A stretch of DNA of 6,142 nt, from contig JAFWUA010000125.1 in the NCBI GenBank assembly GCA_017518785.1, positions 1 through 6,142 on the forward strand, given 5' to 3'. The notes under the pieces are model-generated. The model was not told the DNA's origin and ran no database searches. It saw only the letters and a list, made by a program, of their open reading frames with translations. This stretch comes from Neisseriaceae bacterium. GTDB taxonomy: Bacteria; Pseudomonadota; Gammaproteobacteria; Burkholderiales; Neisseriaceae. Positions 1-6,019 of the stretch are shown here, one piece after another (within the stretch, counting starts at the first letter, position 1; each line of letters begins with the position of its first letter). Both the position numbers and the translations under genes were made by a program.

Positions 1-662
1 ATGTGGCTGGTTTACGTGATGGTGATACTATTATCGCCATTGAAGATGAGGAATTAACATCTCCTTGGGAAATAACAGACCGTATTCGTAAAAATCCTGG
101 ACGTTACTTGGATGTAACTTATGTTCGTAATGGTGAAACTCACACCGCAAAAGTGTTACCAGAAAGCGTAGAAGAACATCCTGATAAACCATTAGTTGGA
201 AAAATCGGTACTTGGTGGGCAGCTGATGAAGAATGGGGAAATAGTATTCGTAACACTTATCAACCAACATTTATTGAATCTGTTCAAATTGGAGTAGAAC
301 AAACTATTAATTATTCATGGCTTACATTGAAATTTTTTGGCAAAATGTTAGTCGGTAAAGCTTCTTTGTCTCATATTTCAGGACCAGTTACCATCGCAGA
401 TATGGCAGGGAAAACCGCTGCCGCAGGTTTGAAACAATATATTCATTTTTTAGCATTAGTAAGTTTGAGTTTAGGTGTGTTAAATTTATTTCCTATTCCC
501 ATGTTGGATGGCGGACACCTAATGTTTTATTTAATTGAATTAATACGTGGCAAGCCATTAAGTGAAAAAACGCAGGAAGTTGGTATGCGTATTGGTTTAA
601 CTTTAATGTTAATATTGATGTTAATAGCATTCTCTAATGATTTTGCTCGTTTACTTGGATGA
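1..662 (+). CDS. rseP: RseP site-2 intramembrane metalloprotease, C-terminal half (5' end outside window)
   Basis: The 3' part of a gene, read from base 3; the first two bases finish a split codon and the GTG at 3–5 is an internal valine, not a start. About 219 of the roughly 450 residues usual for RseP are present. Visible residues 1–55 (VAGLRDGD onward) look like the C-terminal PDZ domain. Hydrophobic segments lie near 98–118, 146–163 and 197–210. The conserved SGPVTIADMAG block is at 126–136, and the LNLFPIPMLDGG motif at 160–171 carries the aspartate (D169) that is a zinc ligand in the family. The HEXXH motif must lie upstream of the window. RseP cleaves membrane-bound substrates in the inner membrane, classically an anti-sigma factor in envelope stress. 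The stop is 7 bases before bamA, the usual order in beta- and gammaproteobacteria. Whether the missing half is intact cannot be seen. Confidence 0.95.
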   Translation, partial: VAGLRDGDTIIAIEDEELTSPWEITDRIRKNPGRYLDVTYVRNGETHTAKVLPESVEEHPDKPLVGKIGTWWAADEEWGNSIRNTYQPTFIESVQIGVEQTINYSWLTLKFFGKMLVGKASLSHISGPVTIADMAGKTAAAGLKQYIHFLALVSLSLGVLNLFPIPMLDGGHLMFYLIELIRGKPLSEKTQEVGMRIGLTLMLILMLIAFSNDFARLLG

Positions 663-669
663 CTTATTT

Positions 670-3006
670 ATGAAACTAAAAACTATTTCTTTGTGTGTTG
701 CCTTGTGCTTTTCTTCAACTGCTTTGGCAGAAGATTTTACTATTAAAGATATTCGTATCGAAGGTTTAGAAAGAACAGAACCTACAACGATTTTTTCTTA
801 TTTACCAATCAAAATTGGTGATACTTTCACTAATACCAAAGGCGAAGAATCAATTAAAAGCCTTTATGAAACAGGTTTTTTTGATGATGTTCAGGTGGAA
901 ACTCAAAATAATAATACAGTTTTGGTTACCGTAATTGAGCGTCCTATTATCAGTGAGTTAACTGTAACTGGTGGAAAAATATTACAAAACTCCGATATTC
1001 AAAAGAATCTATCAGCTATGGATTTAGCTAAATCACGTGTATATAACCCTGTGATAATGGCACAGGCAATCGAGGGTTTGCGTCAAGAATATCTTAATCG
1101 AGGTAAAACCGATGTCAAAATAGAACACAAAGTTACTCCATTAGAGCGAAACCGAGTTGCAGTTGAACTAAATATCGAAGAAGGACGTACCACCGTTATT
1201 CGTGATATTCGTTTTAGCGGAAATGAACATTATTCTGCATCTACATTGAGAAAACAAATGTCTTTATCAGAAAAAGGTTTGATGACTTGGGCAACTAAAT
1301 CGGATCGTTTTTCTCCGGATAAATTATCCACTGATTTACAACGTATAACTGATTTCTATCGTGATCGTGGTTATTTTGAAGTTGCGATTACTTCTGCTGA
1401 TGTTGTTCCTAATCAAAAAAATTCTGATGATTTAGATGTGGAAATTGGCATTCAAGAAGGTACGCGTTATCGTTGGGGGCAAATCGAAATTACTGGTGAT
1501 ACTCGTGAAATTCCAATAGAAGAATTACAAAAATTAACCAAAGTAAAATCTGGTAAATGGTATAACCATTCTGAACTTAATGGCATTTTGCAAAGTATAC
1601 AAGATAGATTAGGTGCATCAGGTTATGCTATGGCTGAAATTGGTGTTCGTCCCTTGATACAGTCTGACACCTTAAATTTTGCCTTGAATATCGAGCCTAA
1701 TCAAAAAGTTTATGTAAATGAGATTCGCATTTCTGGTAATAATAAAACTCGGGACGAAGTAATTCGCCGTGAATTGCGTCAAATGGAAAGTGCATCTTTT
1801 GATACTTCCAAAATTTCACGTTCACAAGAACGTATTCAACAATTAGGCTATTTTGATAATGTTGAAATTTCACAACTCCCAGTAGAAGGAGCTCCTGACC
1901 AAGTAGACTTAAACGTAAATGTGCATGAGCAACCAACAGGTACTATTAGCGTTTCCGCAGGTTATGTTCAAGATGATGGTATAGTAGTATCAGGAGGTGT
2001 ATCCCAAGACAATTTATTTGGTACGGGTAAATCTGCTAATGCTCGTTTTTCTAATGGTACTTCTACCAAAGTAGCATCACTTTCATTTACTGATCCATAT
2101 TTCACTGCTGATGGTGTAAGTATGGGTTACGATTTGTTCTGGCGTTCATACGACCCATATAAAGCTAATATTAGTGCTTATAAAACAGAAACTTATGGTG
2201 CTGGCGTACGTGTAGGTGTTCCTGTAACTGAATATGACCGCATTAATTTTGGCTTGGGTGCCAATAATATGAAAGTCTCCCTATATCCACAAAGTCCGAA
2301 ACGTTATCGCGACTTTGTTGAACGTTATGGGGCAAGCAATTGGACACTTACTGGTAATATTGGTTGGGGACGCAATACCACAGATTCCGCATTATGGCCG
2401 ACTCGTGGTTACATTATTAACGCTAATTTGGAAACAGGTTTACCAGGTGGAGATTTACAATATTACAAGCTTACCCATAACCAATCTTGGTTTTTCCCAT
2501 TATCGCGTAATTTAACCTTAATGCTCGGTGGTGGTGTGGGTTATGCCAATGGTTATGGTGATACCGATGAATTGCCATTTTTCCATAATTTCTATGGTGG
2601 TGGTTTAGGTTCTGTACGTGGTTATGAAAACGGTAGCGTTGGACCCAAAGGGTATGACATCTATGGTGATAAGGACTTTTTAGGTGGTAGTAAACAAGCT
2701 AATTTAAATGCAGAGTTGCTTTTTCCAATGCCTGGCATGAAAGATAACCGCACTGTACGTTTGAGTTGGTTTGCTGATGCAGGAAGCGTTTGGGACGGCA
2801 AACACTATACTGGTGGAGATTTTACTCCTTACGGTGTAGATGGACATCACAGTACATTTAAAAATGAGTTGCGTTATTCAACTGGTTTGGCATTTACTTG
2901 GGTTTCACCATTAGGACCAATGAAGTTTAGTTACGCGTATCCATTGAATAAGAAAGATGGTGATGAAGTGCAACGCTTTCAATTCCAATTGGGAACGGTG
3001 TTTTAA
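670..3006 (+). CDS. bamA: BamA, outer membrane beta-barrel assembly protein (Omp85)
   Basis: A 778-residue protein, the usual length for BamA (about 790–810 in relatives). It is the core of the BAM complex, which folds and inserts beta-barrel proteins into the outer membrane. The start at 670 is chosen because it opens a clean signal peptide (MKLKTISLCVALCFSSTALA, cleaved before EDFT); an in-frame ATG at 637 lies inside rseP and adds an unlikely leader. Five periplasmic POTRA domains fill roughly residues 22–420; POTRA5 holds SGNNKTRDEVIRRELRQMES. The barrel starts near residue 423. The loop 6 motif VRGY is at 649–652, and the chain ends FQFQLGTVF with the terminal phenylalanine of the beta-signal. 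Sequence similarity to Neisseria Omp85 is high throughout by eye. The ribosome-binding site is weak (only GGA near 656), so translation may be coupled to rseP, whose stop is 7 bases upstream. Confidence 0.98.
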   Translation: MKLKTISLCVALCFSSTALAEDFTIKDIRIEGLERTEPTTIFSYLPIKIGDTFTNTKGEESIKSLYETGFFDDVQVETQNNNTVLVTVIERPIISELTVTGGKILQNSDIQKNLSAMDLAKSRVYNPVIMAQAIEGLRQEYLNRGKTDVKIEHKVTPLERNRVAVELNIEEGRTTVIRDIRFSGNEHYSASTLRKQMSLSEKGLMTWATKSDRFSPDKLSTDLQRITDFYRDRGYFEVAITSADVVPNQKNSDDLDVEIGIQEGTRYRWGQIEITGDTREIPIEELQKLTKVKSGKWYNHSELNGILQSIQDRLGASGYAMAEIGVRPLIQSDTLNFALNIEPNQKVYVNEIRISGNNKTRDEVIRRELRQMESASFDTSKISRSQERIQQLGYFDNVEISQLPVEGAPDQVDLNVNVHEQPTGTISVSAGYVQDDGIVVSGGVSQDNLFGTGKSANARFSNGTSTKVASLSFTDPYFTADGVSMGYDLFWRSYDPYKANISAYKTETYGAGVRVGVPVTEYDRINFGLGANNMKVSLYPQSPKRYRDFVERYGASNWTLTGNIGWGRNTTDSALWPTRGYIINANLETGLPGGDLQYYKLTHNQSWFFPLSRNLTLMLGGGVGYANGYGDTDELPFFHNFYGGGLGSVRGYENGSVGPKGYDIYGDKDFLGGSKQANLNAELLFPMPGMKDNRTVRLSWFADAGSVWDGKHYTGGDFTPYGVDGHHSTFKNELRYSTGLAFTWVSPLGPMKFSYAYPLNKKDGDEVQRFQFQLGTVF

Positions 3007-3034
3007 TTTAATCTGAAAAATCAAGGACGCAATA

Positions 3035-3535
3035 ATGAAAACATCTCTATGGTGTAAAACAATTAGTGTATTTACATTGTGTTTTGTATTTTCATCAAGT
3101 TATGCAGAATGTGATTGTCCGAAATTTGCTTTTGTGAATACAGAGCGAATATATAGCGAAACACAGCAAGCCATGCAAATTAACACCAATTTGGAAAAGG
3201 AATTTGCAGGTCGCAGAAATATTTTGGAAAATATGCGTAAAGAAGTTGTGGATTTACAAAAACAATTTGCTAATGATAAAAGTGCACAACATAGAGATCA
3301 ATTATTGCAACAATTGAATTTATTGCAACAGAGATACTTGGAAAGTCAGCGACATTTTGAAGAAGATTATTCCTTACGTCGTATTGCAGAGTTTTCATCT
3401 TTACAACAGAGAGCCAATCGAGCTATTGCCGATATTAGTAAACGTGATGGCTACGATTGGATTAGTGATAATGCGGTATTGGTCGATAAAAAATACGATA
3501 TTACCGATAAAGTTATTGATATGTTAAACAAGTAA
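3035..3535 (+). CDS. skp: Skp/OmpH periplasmic chaperone
   Basis: A 166-residue protein of the Skp (OmpH) family. Family members form a jellyfish-shaped trimer that holds unfolded outer-membrane proteins in the periplasm before handing them to BAM. A signal peptide occupies about residues 1–24, ending SSYA before ECDC. The family's opening strand, KFAFVNTERIYSET, is at 30–43. A charged, glutamine-rich helical region from about 45 to 125 should form the coiled-coil tentacle. The late segment FEEDYSLRRIAEFSSLQQRANR closely resembles Neisseria OmpH. A clear Shine-Dalgarno AAGGA at 3023–3027, seven bases before the ATG, supports this start. Two cysteines (C26, C28) lie just after the predicted cleavage site; this is not a lipobox, because the residue before C26 is glutamate. 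The gene lies 28 bases after bamA and 5 before lpxD, the standard order. Confidence 0.95.
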   Translation: MKTSLWCKTISVFTLCFVFSSSYAECDCPKFAFVNTERIYSETQQAMQINTNLEKEFAGRRNILENMRKEVVDLQKQFANDKSAQHRDQLLQQLNLLQQRYLESQRHFEEDYSLRRIAEFSSLQQRANRAIADISKRDGYDWISDNAVLVDKKYDITDKVIDMLNK

Positions 3536-3540
3536 ATAAA

Positions 3541-4572
3541 ATGCAAAAATATACCTTGTCAGAGATAGTTCACTATTTGGGTGGTAAATTAGTTGGAAAT
3601 GATAAAACAATCACTGGTGTTAAATCATTAGAAGATGCTAATGATGAACAGATAACCTTTTTATCTAACCTAAAATATCGTTCCAAAATAGATGAAACGC
3701 AGGCTGGTGCAATTATTGTTCACGCCGATAGTAAGAATCTGCCGGAAAATAAAAGCTATTTATTTTGTGATGACCCATATCTTTATTTTGCTAAGGTTAT
3801 GCGTTTATTTTATCCTACGCCTAAAACCATTGGCGAACGGCATCCAAGTGCGGTTATTCACCCATCTGCCGAAGTGCCAGAATCATGTGAAATTAGTGCT
3901 AATGTAGTAATTTGTGCAAATGTTCGTTTAGGTGAAAATTGCCGAATTTTAGCAGGTAGTGTAATTGGTACTGCTTGTGTGTTAGATGAGGATTGCGTGA
4001 TTTATCCTAATACAGTGTTGTATCCTAAAACAATTTTAGGTAAACGCGTAGTAATTCACGCCTGTTGTACCATTGGTGCAGATGGTTTTGGCAATGCCCG
4101 TGATATGCATACTTTGGAATGGGAAAAAATCCCACAAGTAGGCGGAGTTGTTATTGGTAGTGATAGTGAGATTGGTGCTCATACCACTATTGATAGAGGT
4201 ACTTTATCCGACACTATTGTAGGCGAAGGGTGTCGCATTGATAATCAAGTGCAGATTGGACACAATTGCCAAATTGGAAAACATACCGCAATTGCTGCTT
4301 GTGCTGGTATTTCCGGCAGTGTTAAGATAGGAGAATACTGTATTATTGGTGGTGCAGCAATGTTTGTAGGACATATCGAAATTGCCGATGGAACAATTAT
4401 CGGCGGAGGAACAGCTGTTACTCGTTCGATTAAAGAAGCAGGTTACTATGCGACTTGTTTCCCATTGCAAACTAAAAAAGATTGGTCAAAAAATGCAGTT
4501 CATATTCGACATCTTGATGATATTAATCATCGCTTGAAAATATTGGAAAAAAAATTGTTGCAATCTTCTTAA
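3541..4572 (+). CDS. lpxD: LpxD, UDP-3-O-(3-hydroxyacyl)glucosamine N-acyltransferase
   Basis: A 343-residue protein; Neisseria and E. coli LpxD have about 340–350. It transfers a 3-hydroxyacyl chain from acyl carrier protein to the amino group of UDP-3-O-acyl-glucosamine, the third step of lipid A synthesis, in the cytoplasm. The N-terminal uridine-binding domain (about 1–100) includes SLEDANDEQITFLSNLKY and DDPYLYFAKVMRLF. From about 105 to 300, hexapeptide repeats (for example IGHNCQIGKHTAIA) form the left-handed beta-helix. H241 in QIGHNCQIG and H278 in VGHIEIAD match the two conserved histidines of E. coli (239 and 276) with the same 37-residue spacing. A C-terminal helix follows (HRLKILEKKLL). 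There is no convincing Shine-Dalgarno sequence; the ATG is 5 bases after the skp stop, so translational coupling is likely. Two copies of the CTGCCGGAAA repeat lie inside the gene. Confidence 0.97.
   Translation: MQKYTLSEIVHYLGGKLVGNDKTITGVKSLEDANDEQITFLSNLKYRSKIDETQAGAIIVHADSKNLPENKSYLFCDDPYLYFAKVMRLFYPTPKTIGERHPSAVIHPSAEVPESCEISANVVICANVRLGENCRILAGSVIGTACVLDEDCVIYPNTVLYPKTILGKRVVIHACCTIGADGFGNARDMHTLEWEKIPQVGGVVIGSDSEIGAHTTIDRGTLSDTIVGEGCRIDNQVQIGHNCQIGKHTAIAACAGISGSVKIGEYCIIGGAAMFVGHIEIADGTIIGGGTAVTRSIKEAGYYATCFPLQTKKDWSKNAVHIRHLDDINHRLKILEKKLLQSS
3739..3748 (+). repeat. DUS-like 10-mer CTGCCGGAAA inside lpxD
   Basis: An exact copy of the 10-mer found five times in the window. Here it encodes Leu67-Pro68-Glu69 and the first base of the next codon, using CTG and CCG where the gene otherwise favours AT-rich codons such as TTA, TTG and CCA. 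One further match on each side gives TCTGCCGGAAAA. Location inside coding sequence is common for uptake sequences in Neisseriaceae; that role is inferred here. Confidence 0.55.
4310..4319 (-). repeat. DUS-like 10-mer, reverse orientation, inside lpxD
   Basis: TTTCCGGCAG on the plus strand, the exact reverse complement of CTGCCGGAAA. It spans the Ile-Ser-Gly-Ser codons of the ISGSVKIG stretch of LpxD. The flanks differ from the intergenic copies: it reads ACACTGCCGGAAATA on the minus strand, so the match does not extend to the longer 14-mer. Because Ile-Ser-Gly-Ser is also conserved in Neisseria LpxD, protein constraint could partly explain this copy. Confidence 0.45.
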
Positions 4573-4578
4573 AGAATA

Positions 4579-4620
4579 TTTTCCGGCAGACTTTAATTAA
4601 TTAAATAGTCTGCCGGAAAA
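4579..4620. repeat. Perfect 14-bp inverted repeat of the DUS-like motif between lpxD and fabZ
   Basis: TTTTCCGGCAGACT at 4579–4592 and its exact reverse complement AGTCTGCCGGAAAA at 4607–4620 enclose a 14-base loop whose core is the palindrome TTAATTAATTAA. It begins 6 bases after the lpxD stop. In Neisseria, paired uptake sequences in opposite orientation often form the terminator hairpin after a gene, and this arrangement is similar. However, no T-run follows on the plus strand (the right arm runs into AAAACAAAACC), so strong intrinsic termination of the lpxD transcript is doubtful. It may attenuate transcription into fabZ, stabilise the upstream mRNA, or serve only as paired repeat sites. 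Confidence 0.7.
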
Positions 4621-4638
4621 CAAAACCGGAAAACAAAA
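4613..4638. repeat. 13-bp perfect tandem duplication CCGGAAAACAAAA
   Basis: Two adjacent identical 13-base units, 4613–4625 and 4626–4638. The first unit contains the end of the right arm of the 4579–4620 inverted repeat; the second is a copy without the leading CTG. It looks like replication slippage beside the hairpin. It lies 45 bases before the fabZ start and leaves its ribosome-binding site untouched. Confidence 0.85.
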
Positions 4639-4682
4639 TTTAATCTTCGTATTTGCTAAATTGTTAAGGAAATAAACAGACT

Positions 4683-5138
4683 ATGGAAATCGTATTACCG
4701 ATTGAAAATAAAGACTTACAAACATTGCTTCCACATCGCTATCCATTTTTATTAATTGATAGAGTGTTAGAATTTGAAAGTTTTAAACGCCTAAAAGCAA
4801 TTAAAAATGTAACATATAATGAGCCATGTTTTCAGGGACATTTCCCTGATTTTCCGGTTATGCCTGGTGTATTAGTGATTGAAGCTTTGGCACAGGCAGC
4901 TGGCACTTTATCTATTTTAAGCTTGGGTGGTCGAGATGAAAAAGAATTATATTTCTTTGTTGGTATCGACAAGGCACGTTTTAAGCGTCAAGTTGTTCCG
5001 GGAGATCAAATTGTTTTAGAAGTAGAATTGTTAGCAGATAAACGCGGTATTGGTAAATTCAAAGCAGTTGCAACAGTAGATGGTGAAATCGCAGCTGAAG
5101 CAGAAATTATGTGTGCTAAACGCCAAGTTAAACCATAA
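4683..5138 (+). CDS. fabZ: FabZ, 3-hydroxyacyl-[acyl-carrier-protein] dehydratase
   Basis: A 151-residue protein, the same length as E. coli FabZ. It removes water from 3-hydroxyacyl-ACP to give trans-2-enoyl-ACP in cytoplasmic fatty acid elongation. It forms a hotdog fold, and the family assembles as dimers or hexamers. The opening LLPHRYPFLLIDRV at 15–28 is typical. The active-site block CFQGHFPDFPVMPGVLVIEALAQ contains H53 and E67, with the 14-residue spacing of the catalytic His/Glu pair. A Shine-Dalgarno AAGGAA at 4666–4671 lies 11 bases before the ATG, slightly long but convincing. The gene follows lpxD as usual, but after a 110-base gap with a hairpin, so a separate promoter is possible; I could not pick one out. 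The expected downstream neighbour lpxA is missing. Confidence 0.97.
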   Translation: MEIVLPIENKDLQTLLPHRYPFLLIDRVLEFESFKRLKAIKNVTYNEPCFQGHFPDFPVMPGVLVIEALAQAAGTLSILSLGGRDEKELYFFVGIDKARFKRQVVPGDQIVLEVELLADKRGIGKFKAVATVDGEIAAEAEIMCAKRQVKP

Positions 5139-5156
5139 AACCGGTATATTAAAAAC

Positions 5157-5170
5157 TTTTCCGGCAGACT
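5157..5170 (-). repeat. Third intergenic 14-mer of the DUS-like repeat, after fabZ
   Basis: TTTTCCGGCAGACT, identical to the left arm at 4579–4592, lies 18 bases after the fabZ stop. It has no facing partner here, so it cannot form the hairpin seen after lpxD. A MITE begins directly after it, and its last five bases (AGACT) are the left copy of the direct repeat that flanks that MITE. Confidence 0.65.
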
Positions 5171-5331
5171 TAAACCTTTGCAAAATCCACTTTTTCCTCA
5201 TTCGTCATTCTGAACCTAATCATCGCCCTGAACGCAGCGAAGTGTTGTGAAGAATCTTTTTATTTAACAAACAATTAGATTATTTATTTTTCTACTACAA
5301 ATTTACGAATGACGAGTTTTGCAAAGGTTTC
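5171..5331. mobile_element. MITE 1, about 161 bp, IS5-like termini
   Basis: A non-coding element with terminal inverted repeats AAACCTTTGCAAAA (5172–5185) and TTTTGCAAAGGTTT (5317–5330), a perfect 14 of 14 match. The outermost base differs between ends (T at 5171; C at 5331, which would pair with G). AGACT directly abuts both sides (5166–5170 and 5332–5336), as expected of a target duplication. Inside the ends, TCGTCATTC (5202–5210) and GAATGACGA (5307–5315) form a second inverted pair. Bases 5228–5257 match the corresponding part of MITE 2 at 22 of 30 positions. From memory, the GAAACCTTTGCAAAA-type end resembles IS5-family (IS1106-like) ends of Neisseria, so a non-autonomous derivative is likely. 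No reading frame of note lies inside. Confidence 0.75.
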
Positions 5332-5335
5332 AGAC

Positions 5336-5378
5336 TTATAAAAATAAGACGACATACCATGTCGTCTTATTTTTATAA
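5336..5378. terminator. Bidirectional intrinsic terminator between fabZ and yidB
   Basis: A perfect 20-bp stem, 5336–5355 with 5359–5378, and a 3-base loop (ACC). The GC-containing core AAGACGACAT/ATGTCGTCTT is flanked by AAAAA on the left and TTTTT on the right, so transcripts from either side end in a stem followed by U residues. This fits the convergent arrangement of fabZ and yidB. It lies between two MITEs, so fabZ transcripts cross MITE 1, and yidB transcripts cross MITE 2, before reaching it. Confidence 0.85.
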
Positions 5379-5384
5379 TATTAA

Positions 5385-5516
5385 GAGACTCCTGCAAAAC
5401 TCGTCATTCTGAATTTCACGAAGTGAAATGAAGAATCTAACTTATTGTTTATAAAGATTCATTCGCTACACTCAGAATGACGAGTAATAGAGAAAATCGA
5501 GTTTTGCAGGAGTTTC
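5385..5516. mobile_element. MITE 2, about 132 bp, IS5-like termini and ATTAA target duplication
   Basis: Terminal inverted repeats GAGACTCCTGCAAAACTCG (5385–5403) and CGAGTTTTGCAGGAGTTTC (5498–5516) pair at 18 of 19 positions. ATTAA flanks both ends (5380–5384 and 5517–5521). The TTAA within it fits the YTAR target of the IS5 group. Nested inside are a perfect 14-bp inverted pair ACTCGTCATTCTGA/TCAGAATGACGAGT (5399–5412/5472–5485), a TTTCAC/GTGAAA hairpin (5414–5428) and GAATCT/AGATTC (5433–5438/5455–5460), so the whole element can fold on itself. It has no coding capacity. It ends 9 bases from the yidB stop codon and becomes the immediate 3' tail of that transcript. Confidence 0.8.
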
Positions 5517-5525
5517 ATTAAACAA

Positions 5526-5966
5526 TTATTTTAAGAATTTAGATGCCAAAGCAGTAATATCTTTCATATCAAAACCATCGCTTAAATCAAATCCTTCTGC
5601 CTCTGCTGCTAAACCATTAGGGGTGATTTTATTAATCATTTCTGGTAAATATTGTGCTAATACTCCTGATGCCTCATCGTTGTTAACTCCTGATAAACCT
5701 GCAACTTTGGATAATAAATCACTACCCAAAGCACCTGCCAAAGCGTTAGGAGTAACAGTTTCATTTTTACCATTGCCAATCCATGAAGCCAGAGCGTCTG
5801 CTAATCCGCCAGCTTGCAACTTCTGAAAAATTCCACTAACACCGCCACCTTGTGCAAAGAGCGAACTCAATAAGCTTAATGCTAATTTGTTATCACCACT
5901 ACCACCTAACACTTGTTTTGCTACTTGTCCGGCAATTTGACCAGTCAAAGAATCTAATAATCCCAT
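5526..5966 (-). CDS. yidB: YidB-family (DUF937) protein of unknown function
   Basis: A 146-residue protein resembling E. coli YidB. The start at 5966 gives MGLLDSLTGQIAGQVAKQVLGG, the typical family opening, and has AAAGGAA seven bases upstream; a longer frame reaching 6011 adds 15 residues (MYYRYFYFLIKRNNA) not typical of the family. After a glycine-rich low-complexity segment (about 20–55), the family signature follows: GLADALASWIGNGKNETVTPNALAGALGSDLLSKVAGLSG at 54–93, then GVLAQYLPEMINKITPNG at 101–118. There is no signal peptide and no clear membrane helix, so it is probably cytoplasmic. The function of the family is not established and nothing here reveals it. It is convergent with fabZ, outside the envelope cluster, and probably a single-gene unit. 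Confidence 0.85.
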   Translation of the reverse strand: MGLLDSLTGQIAGQVAKQVLGGSGDNKLALSLLSSLFAQGGGVSGIFQKLQAGGLADALASWIGNGKNETVTPNALAGALGSDLLSKVAGLSGVNNDEASGVLAQYLPEMINKITPNGLAAEAEGFDLSDGFDMKDITALASKFLK

Positions 5967-5973
5967 CGCATTA

Positions 5974-5980
5974 TTCCTTT
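5974..5980 (-). promoter_or_regulatory. Ribosome-binding site that fixes the yidB start
   Basis: AAAGGAA on the minus strand, seven bases before the ATG at 5966. An overlapping ATG whose first base is at 5971 is out of frame and only about two bases from this site, so the 5966 start is preferred. Confidence 0.75.
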
Positions 5981-6019
5981 TGATTAAAAAATAAAAATAT
6001 CGATAATACAACGCCTGCT

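Noticed and set aside
637..669. Upstream in-frame ATG for bamA at 637
   Set aside because: It lies inside rseP and would place 11 extra residues before a standard signal peptide. The ATG at 670 gives the expected leader and follows the rseP stop.
4204..4470. Minus-strand open frame opposite lpxD (88 residues)
   Set aside because: It is antisense to the conserved beta-helix coding region, shows no recognisable domain, and has a serine/asparagine/cysteine-rich composition typical of an antisense shadow.
4547..4554. A8 tract near the 3' end of lpxD as a phase-variation site
   Set aside because: Eight A residues are ordinary in such AT-rich DNA, and the tract encodes the Glu-Lys-Lys of a normal C-terminal helix. 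A slip here would change only the last few residues.
5336..5378. GTCGTCT in the terminator as an AG-mucDUS (AGGTCGTCTGAA)
   Set aside because: Only the core seven bases match; the flanks read TGTCGTCTTATT. It occurs once as the two arms of an ordinary hairpin, so a terminator explains it better.
5171..5516. CRISPR array or Correia (NEMIS) element
   Set aside because: There are two imperfect, differently sized elements with terminal inverted repeats and no regularly spaced short repeats. The ends start GAAAC/GAGAC...TGCAAAAC rather than the TATAG-type ends of Correia elements.
5623..5826. Plus-strand open frame opposite yidB (67 residues)
   Set aside because: It lies wholly within the yidB coding region on the other strand and has no family features or ribosome-binding site that I can see.
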